From contig NZ_CP077770.1 of the NCBI RefSeq assembly GCF_019134595.1, forward strand, positions 764,001-828,000: a DNA stretch of 64,000 nt, read 5' to 3'. The position numbers and the translations under genes are program-made. Positions 53,626 to 62,800 of the stretch are shown here, one piece after another (position 1 is the first letter of the stretch; every line of letters starts with the position of its first letter). Source of the DNA: Pseudoalteromonas shioyasakiensis. Its GTDB lineage: Bacteria > Pseudomonadota > Gammaproteobacteria > Enterobacterales > Alteromonadaceae. Under the pieces are notes generated by a model. The model made no database searches and was not told where the DNA came from. It worked only from the letters and a program-made list of their open reading frames with translations.

Positions 53626-53679
53626 TTTGTAGCTGGTAGCTGTTAAAAGCGCCTGCTCAGTAATAAAGCTAAATCGGCC

Positions 53680-54078
53680 TCAGTAACTATATGCCTTACC
53701 TTTACATACAGTGGCAACATCACAGTTTTGATAGTCACTGGTAAAGTCTTTACAACTTTCAACCCAGTAGCCATTGCCACCTCTATTTACTACTTCAAGT
53801 TTTAGCTGCTCAATAGCAATACTATTCACCTCAGTAGGGTTGTATCCACCAGATTGCACTGAGCGTTCACCAAGACAACTAAGCCCTTCAACTTCACCTA
53901 AATAATATGCACCACTTTCAATAGCCTGTTGTTCACTTATGAATTCCTGTAAGCGTTGTTTTTCAAATTCATAGGTAAACAAATTATAGGGACTGTTTAG
54001 TCTTATACCTATATTGCCGCAGGCTGATAAAACCGAAAAAGTGGTGAGTAAAATTAGTATTCGAGTCATATTATTCAC
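53680..54078 (-). CDS. RcsF-like lipoprotein
   Basis: This 132-residue lipoprotein has a signal peptide with lipobox LSAC (Cys at about residue 20). The C-terminal half has the pattern of RcsF: YYLGEVEGLSC, an amphipathic helix (SIAIEQLKLEVVNRGGNGYWVESC) and the paired Cys segment NCDVATVCKGKAY. Four Cys match those forming two disulfides in RcsF, the outer-membrane sensor of the Rcs envelope stress pathway. The Pro-rich linker of E. coli RcsF is absent. No rcs genes lie nearby, so it may serve another function. Confidence 0.75.
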   Translation of the reverse strand: MNNMTRILILLTTFSVLSACGNIGIRLNSPYNLFTYEFEKQRLQEFISEQQAIESGAYYLGEVEGLSCLGERSVQSGGYNPTEVNSIAIEQLKLEVVNRGGNGYWVESCKDFTSDYQNCDVATVCKGKAYSY

Positions 54079-54494
54079 CTCAATTTAATGCGATTACTTT
54101 ATCGTTAAAAACACTAGTTTGCTGTTAAAAATTGTTGGCTAGATGCATAAATCGCCTTTTATAACCATTTTTATTTGGACAAATTACGAATGAAAATGTA
54201 ACTGAGTCTGCATGTTTGTTAACGGGGCTGATTTATTATGTTTTAAATAAATCGATAAAAAGTTCACATTTTGATAGTGCGACCAAATTTTTATTACCGT
54301 TAATGTTTGTTTTATAAGCTTAAAATTGACCTTGTTATTATTTTGGTAGTTTGTTTGTTAACTTCAAGTACAAAACGCTACACGTATGTAGCTTTCTTTT
54401 AACCCCTTTTGTGATTGAATTGTCTATACAAGTGGTGAAATGGATATTCACAAATCTTGAATAACTATACTTACCAACTATCCAGGGGATACTT
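54079..54494. other. intergenic leader of protease 1
   Basis: This is 416 bp of AT-rich, non-coding sequence. The last 130 bp resemble the leader of protease 2, including the palindrome listed below and the segment AACTATCCAGGGGATACTT just before the ATG, which contains the ribosome binding site. I see no gene in the remainder. Confidence 0.6.
54368..54391. promoter_or_regulatory. shared palindrome in the protease 1 leader
   Basis: GTACAAAACGCTACACG starts a block that recurs before protease 2 (59720). It contains the dyad GCTACA-CGTA-TGTAGC. The conserved block, about 105-130 bp upstream of each start codon, is a good candidate for a common operator. Confidence 0.55.
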
Positions 54495-57400
54495 ATGCAA
54501 GTTAAGACCTTATCGATTGCTGTTGCAGCAGCAATTTATAGTGCCAGTGCAGCCCATGCTGTCGGCGTAGACCAACCATTTAAAAAAGCTAATGTTTTAA
54601 AGCCAGCTAATTTCACAACTGAAGAAATCGTCAAATTAACAGAAGAATTTCATACAGCAGACTCGTATAGCATGCTGCAAAATGACGGTTTAAACGTGCA
54701 GGTGAATGGCCAAAAGAGCAAGTTCAAAGCAGAAGGCCTTGATGGCGAGCATGTTTATATTGTGACACTTCGAGAGAACTCAGTTGCCTTAGAAGCACGT
54801 AATTTTGAATCACCTCTAGCTCGTACTATGAAAGCACAAGGTGTTAGTAAAGTATTTGAAAAAGGCCAGCCGGCTATTGCTGCGGTGACTGAATATCAAA
54901 ATAAGCTATTAAGCAAACAGCGAACAGTAATGAGCTCTGTAACTGCTGCAACAGGCCGTACCGAAATGCGCCGTCAATTCACGAAAGCATTAAACGGCTT
55001 CTCAGTGAAAATGACCGAGCAAGAAGCTCGCCGTGTTGCTGAGCTTGGCAGTGTTTCAACTGTTATGCGTTCTAAAAACTACGACTTGCTTTCTGATGAA
55101 GGTCCAAAGCACATTGGTGCTGACCAAATTTGGGATGGCTCAAGCGTTCCAAGTGGCATTAAAGGTAAAGGTGAAGGTCAAATCGTTGGTATTATCGATA
55201 CCGGTATTAACTCAGATCACCCCTCATTTGCCGCTGTAGGTGGTGATGGTTATGAGCATGAGAATCCATTTGGTGCAGGTGTTTACGTTGGTGACTGTGT
55301 TGAAGAACCAGAAGAAATTCAATGTAATAACAAATTAATTGGTGTGCGTTCTTACGATGTTATCACTGATGCATTTGATGCCATGATCCCTGGCTGGCCA
55401 GCAATTGGTGAAGATTACCAAGGCCACGGCTCACACGTTGCTTCAACAGCAGCGGGTAACGTAGTTAAAAATGTGCCGTACATGGTAATGGGACTGGGTG
55501 AGCAGTCTGATGGTGTTGTTATTAAAGAAGACGTTTTCCCTGAAATTTCAGGTGTAGCGCCACATGCAAACATCATCTCATATCAAGTTTGTTACCCTGA
55601 CAGCGCTGAGTATGCAGGTTGTCCAGGTGAAGCATTGGTAGCAGGTATTGAAGATGCGATTTCTGATGGTGTTGATGTAATTAACTTCTCTATCGGTGGT
55701 TCAGATTCAAATGTATGGGCTGATGCTGTACAACTTGCTTTCTTAGCTGCGCGTGAAGCGGGTATCAACGTTGCAGCGGCTGCAGGTAACAGTGGTCAAG
55801 CATGTGGCTCAGCTGAGTGTTTTGGTTATCTTGATAACTCATCGCCGTGGCTTGCTCAGGTAGCTGCAACAACGCATGGTCGTTCTGTTGTCGTTGAAAC
55901 GGCTGTAGAGTTCGCAGGTTTTGCTGATGAAACACTTGGTTCAGAAGTACCAAGCTGGTCAGAAACTGGTTTAATTGGTGGTGCGGTTAATAGCGAAGAA
56001 ATTACCGGTGTGGTTGTTTGGGCAAAAGACTATGAAGATGTAAATGGTTACAAAGATAACAATGGCTATTGTACAGCTGAATACCCAGAAAGTACCTTCA
56101 ATTTCTATAAGGACGGCTCTGAAATTTCGGGAGCTGCAGATGGAAGTACTAATGTAATTGTTATTTGTCAGCGTCATAATGCAAGCGACCCTAATGCAAA
56201 CGCACGTACTGCAAAAGTAGATAACGTTAAAGCAGGTGGTGCAGATGGCTTTATCATGTTCAATCGTGATAGCGAGCAAGGTACAGTTACAGAAGGTTAC
56301 TCATTACCGGGTGTGCACTTTACGTATGATCAGTGGAATGGTGTTTATCCTAATGATGGTTTAGAAGACTGGGTTGATAGCTACTCAGAAAAAGGTCATA
56401 TGATCACTATCAAAGAGACCCTGATTGAGCGCCAAGTTAATGAAGAAGATGCTGATTGGTTAGCAACATTCTCATCACGTGGACCATCTTACTCTAATGT
56501 TGAAATTCTTGCGCCGACTTTAGCAGCTCCAGGTGTAGATATTTTAGCTGCTTACTCAGATGAGCATCCATTTACAACCCCACATGGCCAAGATTATAAC
56601 GCAATTAGCGGTACATCAATGGCGTCACCACATGTTGCAGGTGCAATGGCATTACTTCGTCAAATTCACCCTGATTGGTCAGCAACGGAAGTTCAATCAG
56701 CATTAACCATGACTGCAGAAAACGTTGTTAAATACCATCGTTTAAATGATGAAACAGACGTCGTTGATACTGCTGAAATCTACCGTGCTGGTGCGGGTCG
56801 TATTAATGTTGCTAAAGCGGCCAAAGTAGGTTTCGTCATGGATGAAAGTGCTGAGAATTTCTTGGCTGCAGATCCATTTAATGGTGGTACACCTCATCAA
56901 TTGAACTTACCAAACTTAGTTGATTTTACTTGTGCACCTGAATGTCAGTGGGTTCGTACTATTACGGCAACTGAAGATGGTACTTGGACGGTTGAACACG
57001 GCGATGTGGTGAACTGGTCATTTGATACAAGTAATCAAGCGGTTCAAAACGGTGTAAACATTGAAGTTTATCCAAAAACTTTCTCACTGAAAAAAGGCGA
57101 AACGCAAACTATCGTTGTGAAAGCATCAATCATGGATACCCAAGATTGGTTTAGTAACTCAGAAGTTGAGCTTCATTCAAACTTACATTTTAAAGCGATA
57201 GAAGAAGGTATTTCTGATGCTCATTGGCCAATGGCATTTAAATATGACCGTGGTGACTTACCATCGCGCTTAAATAAAGTGGTGCATACAGATCAAGGTT
57301 CATTTACTGCGCCGAATATTCAACTTCCAAATGTAAATGCGCCTGTTGCGCGTGTATATCAACCAGTGAAAGCGGAAGTAGAAACGATTTCATTGCCTAA

Positions 57401-59594
57401 AGATAACGACAAAACTTATCCATGGTCGATTAACCGTGTTGAAGGTTCAGTTGATGCTGCTGATGTACTTGATGAAGCTACATTTTCTAAGTTTATCAGC
57501 GTACCTGCGAATGCTAAACGTTTAACGGTTGAAATCATGGGTTCTGAGTCAGAACTTGCAGGAACAAATGATGCAGGTAATGCGCTTATCTATGTAGGTA
57601 AAGACTACAACGGTGATGGTCAAATCCAAGTTCAAGACGAAATCCTATGTGTATCTAACCATAAGCTTTATAACAACTTCTGTAATATTAATAACCCTGA
57701 AGAGGGTGAGTATTGGGCTGTTATTTATAATTCTTACAAAAGTGATTACCCAGAAGGTGATATTGTTGAGACATTTAGCTTCACAACAGCGGTTGTAACT
57801 GGCCAAGTATCGGAGCAGATGAGCGCCAACTTACCGCAAAGTAATGGCGTAAATACGGTTGATATGACGATCAACTGGGATATGGAAATGGACGTTGATA
57901 GCGTTTACTACTCACTCGTTGATGTTGGCAGTTCTGATACAAATATGGGTGATTTAGGATCAATTCCGCTGAAACTAATTCGTGGTAAAGACCATATTCA
58001 TGTCGATTCGCCAAAAGAAAAAGTGAAGGCGGGTGACTATGTGCCTGTTACATTTGAAGTACTGGCGAATAATACCGGTATCGACAGTGAATATAGCTTC
58101 GAGCTTGATATTCCAGAGGGTTTAGCTCTTCATAAAGATAGCGTTCTTATCTCGAGTTCATCAGATGTCAATGTTGAAGTTGCTGATGGCAAGTTATTGC
58201 TTACTGGTACGCAGCTTGATACTAGCGATGTGGCACCTGACTATATTGTTACAAATAGCATCACTGATAAAATGTGTCGTACTCCTGATTTTGGTAACTC
58301 AAACCCTGGTGGCTATGTAGATCTAAACGAGTTTGGTATGACACCTGTATTATCAGGATTTGCAGAAAATGGATTACCAAATTATCGTCGAGGTTGGATT
58401 ATTCCCGTAACACAAGTCTGGGGTAGTCAATGGGATCGTTTAAGCCTTTACAATAACTATGATCACGTAAACTGGTACAACAACTTTTTCCAAATCAAAG
58501 GTATCGGTACCATTGATAATTTAGGTTCTCCATATCTACAACCTGCACATAGTCGTTTCCCATACTTCTCGTTCCCGTATGAGAATATAGCACCACTTTG
58601 GCGTGGTTGGGGGGCAGGCACCGCTGGCTTAAACAGAGATATTCTTTCTATGGGGTTAAGCTCATCTGAAGGTATTACCGTTGCAGGTACCTCAAGTGGT
58701 TGGGCAATCATTGAATTTGATAATGCAGCTGACTACGGTGAATTTAACCGAAATCGTGAAACAGGTCTGTACGAAGGTGTGCGTCGTGACAATAGCTTTG
58801 ATTTCCAAACTATTTTTAATGCACAAACACGCTTTGGTAAAGGCGAACATGAAATCTACTTTGCTTACGATAATATCGACTTTGGCTCAACAGATGCGCG
58901 CGGTAGTATCGGTATTGCTGGTTACAAAGGCTTTATCGATGAGTACGGCCCATTAGAAGGCTTCTTAGGTGTTGATATTGCGTACAACAACTTAGATGAA
59001 GTGATTCAAGATGAGCTTGTCGTATGTATGGACTACGTTGGTCCTGAATCTTCACAATTTGAAGTAACCGCATGGATGGAAGTCTTACCAAGTGGTGCAG
59101 GGCAAATGATGGAGTTTGAAGCACGTACACAAATGTCGGGAACTGCTGACAAAGTTGTAACAAATACTGTTGAAGTTGCAGGTAACATCACTGTTGTTGC
59201 GCTTGATAATATGGTAACTGAAGAGCAGACGCCAATCAGCTTTGAAGTACACCATATTGATGAGATAAACTCTAAAAACGAAATCTCAGTTATTGCTGAA
59301 AATGCAAGCTACGTTGTAGAAGGTGATACTGTGACGATTACACCAGATCAGTACTTCTATGGTGACATTGAAGTAACTGTAGTGGTATCAGATATCGAAA
59401 ACCCATCAGATAAAGCACAAACATCATTTGTATTAACGGTAAATTCAGATGGCGTAGAAGAACCAACTGAAGTAACACCAGAGCCACAACCAGAAGATGA
59501 ATCTAAACAAGGTTCAAGTGGTTCACTTGCATGGTTAACGGTACTACTTGCCGGTTTTGCTGGAGTAAGACGCCGTAAACTAAAACGCGACTAA
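54495..59594 (+). CDS. very large exported S8 peptidase with C-terminal sorting tail (protease 1)
   Basis: This 1699-residue protein has a signal peptide ending near AAHA and an I9-type pro-region (about residues 85-195). The subtilisin catalytic triad is Asp235 (IIDTGI), His311 (GHGSHV) and Ser708 (GTSMASPH). A PA domain is inserted at about 490-620, between His and Ser. Behind it lie a Fn3-like region, a calcium-loop-like DYNGDGQIQVQDE near 1036, further beta-rich domains, and a cadherin-like domain near 1560-1650. The end is an acidic linker, SSGSLAWLTVLLAGF and a basic RRRK. This matches a GlyGly-CTERM-like signal, which in other bacteria is processed by rhombosortase. It is likely a cell-surface or secreted nutrient protease. 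A paralogue follows. Confidence 0.93.
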   Translation: MQVKTLSIAVAAAIYSASAAHAVGVDQPFKKANVLKPANFTTEEIVKLTEEFHTADSYSMLQNDGLNVQVNGQKSKFKAEGLDGEHVYIVTLRENSVALEARNFESPLARTMKAQGVSKVFEKGQPAIAAVTEYQNKLLSKQRTVMSSVTAATGRTEMRRQFTKALNGFSVKMTEQEARRVAELGSVSTVMRSKNYDLLSDEGPKHIGADQIWDGSSVPSGIKGKGEGQIVGIIDTGINSDHPSFAAVGGDGYEHENPFGAGVYVGDCVEEPEEIQCNNKLIGVRSYDVITDAFDAMIPGWPAIGEDYQGHGSHVASTAAGNVVKNVPYMVMGLGEQSDGVVIKEDVFPEISGVAPHANIISYQVCYPDSAEYAGCPGEALVAGIEDAISDGVDVINFSIGGSDSNVWADAVQLAFLAAREAGINVAAAAGNSGQACGSAECFGYLDNSSPWLAQVAATTHGRSVVVETAVEFAGFADETLGSEVPSWSETGLIGGAVNSEEITGVVVWAKDYEDVNGYKDNNGYCTAEYPESTFNFYKDGSEISGAADGSTNVIVICQRHNASDPNANARTAKVDNVKAGGADGFIMFNRDSEQGTVTEGYSLPGVHFTYDQWNGVYPNDGLEDWVDSYSEKGHMITIKETLIERQVNEEDADWLATFSSRGPSYSNVEILAPTLAAPGVDILAAYSDEHPFTTPHGQDYNAISGTSMASPHVAGAMALLRQIHPDWSATEVQSALTMTAENVVKYHRLNDETDVVDTAEIYRAGAGRINVAKAAKVGFVMDESAENFLAADPFNGGTPHQLNLPNLVDFTCAPECQWVRTITATEDGTWTVEHGDVVNWSFDTSNQAVQNGVNIEVYPKTFSLKKGETQTIVVKASIMDTQDWFSNSEVELHSNLHFKAIEEGISDAHWPMAFKYDRGDLPSRLNKVVHTDQGSFTAPNIQLPNVNAPVARVYQPVKAEVETISLPKDNDKTYPWSINRVEGSVDAADVLDEATFSKFISVPANAKRLTVEIMGSESELAGTNDAGNALIYVGKDYNGDGQIQVQDEILCVSNHKLYNNFCNINNPEEGEYWAVIYNSYKSDYPEGDIVETFSFTTAVVTGQVSEQMSANLPQSNGVNTVDMTINWDMEMDVDSVYYSLVDVGSSDTNMGDLGSIPLKLIRGKDHIHVDSPKEKVKAGDYVPVTFEVLANNTGIDSEYSFELDIPEGLALHKDSVLISSSSDVNVEVADGKLLLTGTQLDTSDVAPDYIVTNSITDKMCRTPDFGNSNPGGYVDLNEFGMTPVLSGFAENGLPNYRRGWIIPVTQVWGSQWDRLSLYNNYDHVNWYNNFFQIKGIGTIDNLGSPYLQPAHSRFPYFSFPYENIAPLWRGWGAGTAGLNRDILSMGLSSSEGITVAGTSSGWAIIEFDNAADYGEFNRNRETGLYEGVRRDNSFDFQTIFNAQTRFGKGEHEIYFAYDNIDFGSTDARGSIGIAGYKGFIDEYGPLEGFLGVDIAYNNLDEVIQDELVVCMDYVGPESSQFEVTAWMEVLPSGAGQMMEFEARTQMSGTADKVVTNTVEVAGNITVVALDNMVTEEQTPISFEVHHIDEINSKNEISVIAENASYVVEGDTVTITPDQYFYGDIEVTVVVSDIENPSDKAQTSFVLTVNSDGVEEPTEVTPEPQPEDESKQGSSGSLAWLTVLLAGFAGVRRRKLKRD

Positions 59595-59618
59595 ACCTTG
59601 CAATAATTAGCAATTTAA

Positions 59619-59648
59619 CAAAAGGGCCTTCTGGCCCTTTTTTCTTTT
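59619..59648 (+). terminator. rho-independent terminator of protease 1
   Basis: AAAAGGGCC pairs with GGCCCTTTT around TTCT, followed by T residues. It separates the two protease genes, so each has its own transcript. Confidence 0.93.
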
Positions 59649-59719
59649 ATTATTATTACCTTACATTGGTATGGATGTATCTTTTCACGGCTGTTAAGTA
59701 ATTTTAATGTTAATAATGT

Positions 59720-59742
59720 GTACAAAACGCTACACGAATGTA
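59720..59742. promoter_or_regulatory. shared palindrome in the protease 2 leader
   Basis: GTACAAAACGCTACACG recurs here as in front of protease 1, with the dyad reduced to TACA-CGAA-TGTA. The following segment AAATGGATGTTCACA and AACTATCCAGGGGATACTT are also shared, so the promoter region was duplicated with the gene. Confidence 0.55.
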
Positions 59743-59848
59743 CGCCTAAATCTAACTGTCCCTGTGGTTATATTGTAGTCGCAAGCGGTGAAATGGATGT
59801 TCACATAGCTTGAATAATTATTCTAATTAACTATCCAGGGGATACTTT

Positions 59849-62800
59849 ATGCAAGTGAAAACACTCTCGATTGCTGTTGCCGCAGCTCTCTATAGTGCCA
59901 GTGCTGCTCACGCAGTAGGTATAGATAACAATCAAGTTAAACACCAATTAAAAGCACCTAATATCACATTTGAAGAAGTAAAAGCGTTTAGCAAAGAGTT
60001 TAACCAAGGTGACTCTAGCAACATGCTACAAAACGATGGTCTAAATGTTCAGTTAAATAACAAAGCAAATAAATTTGCTGAAGAAGGTATTGATGGCGAG
60101 CATATTTATATTATCCGTTTACGTGATAACTCAGTTGCTCTTGAAGCTCGCGATTTAACCTCGCCATTATCACAATCACTTCAAGCACAAGGCGTTTCAA
60201 AAGTATTTGAAAAAGGTCAAGCGGCGGTCTCCGCAGTAACTGAGTATCAAAATAAATTACTTTCAAAACAACGAACTGTAATGCATAACGTGACAGCTGT
60301 GACAGGTCGTACACAGATGCGTCGTCAATTCACTAAAGCATTAAATGGTTTCTCTGTAAAAATGACAGAACAAGAAGCGATGCGTGTTGCAGAGCTTGGT
60401 GCAGTTGTTTCTGTAATGCGTTCAAAGAACTATGATCTTCTTTCTGATGAAGGCCCTAAGCATATCGGCGCTGATCAAATTTGGGATGGCTCAAGCGTTC
60501 CAAGTGGCATCAAGGGTAAAGGTGAAGGCCAAATCGTTGGTATCATCGATACCGGCATTAACTCAGATCACCCTTCATTTGCAGCTGTAGGTGGTGATGG
60601 TTACGAGCATGAAAACCCGTTTGGTCCAGGTGTTTATGTAGGTGACTGTGTTGAAGAGCCTGAAGAAATTCAATGTAATAATAAATTAATCGGTGTGCGT
60701 TCTTATGATGTGATCACGGATGCATTTGATGCCATGATCCCAGGCTGGCCTGCAATTGGTGAAGATTACCAAGGTCACGGCTCACACGTAGCTTCAACAG
60801 CAGCTGGTAACGTGGTTAAAGATGTACCGTTTATGCTTCCGAGCTTTGGTGAAAACACCGATGGTAATATCTTAAAAGAAGGCTTATTCCCTGAAATTTC
60901 AGGTGTTGCACCACACGCAAACATTATCGCTTATCAAGTATGTTACCCATCAAGTGACGAATACGCAGGCTGTCCTGGCGAAGCGCTTGTAGCCGGTATT
61001 GAAGATGCAATTTCTGATGGTGTTGATGTAATCAACTTCTCAATTGGTGGAGCCGATTCAAATGTTTGGGCCGATCCTGTACAACTTGCATTCTTAGCAG
61101 CGCGAGAAGCAGGCATCAACGTTGCAGCGGCTGCAGGTAACAGTGGTCAAGCATGTGGCTCGGCTGAGTGTTTTGGTTATCTAGATAATTCATCACCTTG
61201 GCTTGCACAAGTTGCAGCAACAACGCATGGTCGAACTGTGGCGGTTGAAACTGCGGTTGAATATGCTGGATTTGCAGATGAAACACTGGGTTCAGAAGTC
61301 CCTAGCTGGTCAGAAACGGGCCTTGTTGGTGGTTCAATCAACAGCGAAGAAATTACCGGTGTTGTTGTTTGGGCTAAAGATTACGAAGACGTAAACGGCT
61401 TTAAAGATTTCAACGGTTACTGTACTGCAGATTACCCAGAAAATACCTTCAATTTCTATAAAGATGGTACCGAAATCGCAGGTGCGGCTGATGGTAGCAC
61501 GAATGTCATTGTTATCTGTCAACGCCACTTCTCAAATGATAGTGCTGCAAATGCTCGTACTGCAAAAGTGGATCATGTAAAAGCCGGTGGTGCAGATGGT
61601 TTCATCATGTTTAACCGTGACCGCGAGCAAGGCACTGTAGCTGAAAGTTACTCATTACCAGGTGTTCATTTTACATATGATCAATGGAATGGTGTATGGC
61701 CTGACGACGGTTTAGCAGATTGGGTAGATAGCTACTCAGAACTTGGCCACATGATCACTATTAAACCAACTGTGATTGAGCGTCGTGTTGATGCTGAAGA
61801 TGCGGATTGGTTAGCAAAATTCTCATCACGTGGTCCATCTTATTCTAATGTTGAAGTACTTGCTCCAACGCTTGCAGCTCCAGGTGTTGATATTTACGCG
61901 GCATACTCTGATGAGCATCCGTTTGTGACTCCGCACGGTCAAGATTATGCTGCAATTAGCGGCACATCGATGGCATCACCACATGTTGCAGGTTCAATGG
62001 CGTTATTACGTCAAATTCACCCTGAGTGGACTGCGGCAGAAATTCAATCTGCGCTATCAATGACTGCAGAAAACGTGGTTAAATATCACCGTTTAAACAG
62101 CGAAAGTGATGTTGTAGCTGATGCGAAAATCTATCGCTCTGGCGCAGGTCGCATCAATGTTGGATTAGCTGCAAAAGCGGGTTTTGTAATGGATGAAACA
62201 GCTGATAACTTCTTAGCTGCTGACCCATACAATGGTGGTACACCACATAAACTTAACTTACCAAACCTTGTAAATTTCTCGTGTGCGCCTGAGTGTCAGT
62301 GGGTTCGTACAATTAAAGCAACAGAAGATGGTACTTGGACTGTAAGCCATGAAGATGTTGAAAACTGGGCATTTGATGTAAACACACAAGCAGCACAAAA
62401 TGGTGTGAACATCGATATCTTCCCGAAAACTTTCACACTGAAAAAAGGTGAAACACAAACAATCATTGTTAAAGCATCAATCATGGATACTCAAGATTGG
62501 TTCAGTAACTCTGAAGTTGAGCTGCATACAAACCTTGTTTTCCAAGCTGAAGAAGCGGATATCCCTGATGCGCATTGGCCTGTGGCGTTTAAATATGACC
62601 GTGGTAACTTACCATCATCATTAGAGACGACTGCTCACTCAAATGTAGGTACTTATGTTGCTAAAGGTATTGTGCTACCAAGCGTTGAAGCGCCTGTGGC
62701 TCGTGCATATGAGCCGGTTAAGGCTGAGATCACCACGGTAACTTTACCTAAAGACGATGACCGTACTCACCCTTGGGCTATGAATCGCAATGATGATGTT

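Noticed and set aside
55971..56279. Antisense frames inside the protease genes
   Set aside because: Several frames opposite both proteases are open, at matching places in the two copies, but they only mirror the coding strand and lack start signals.
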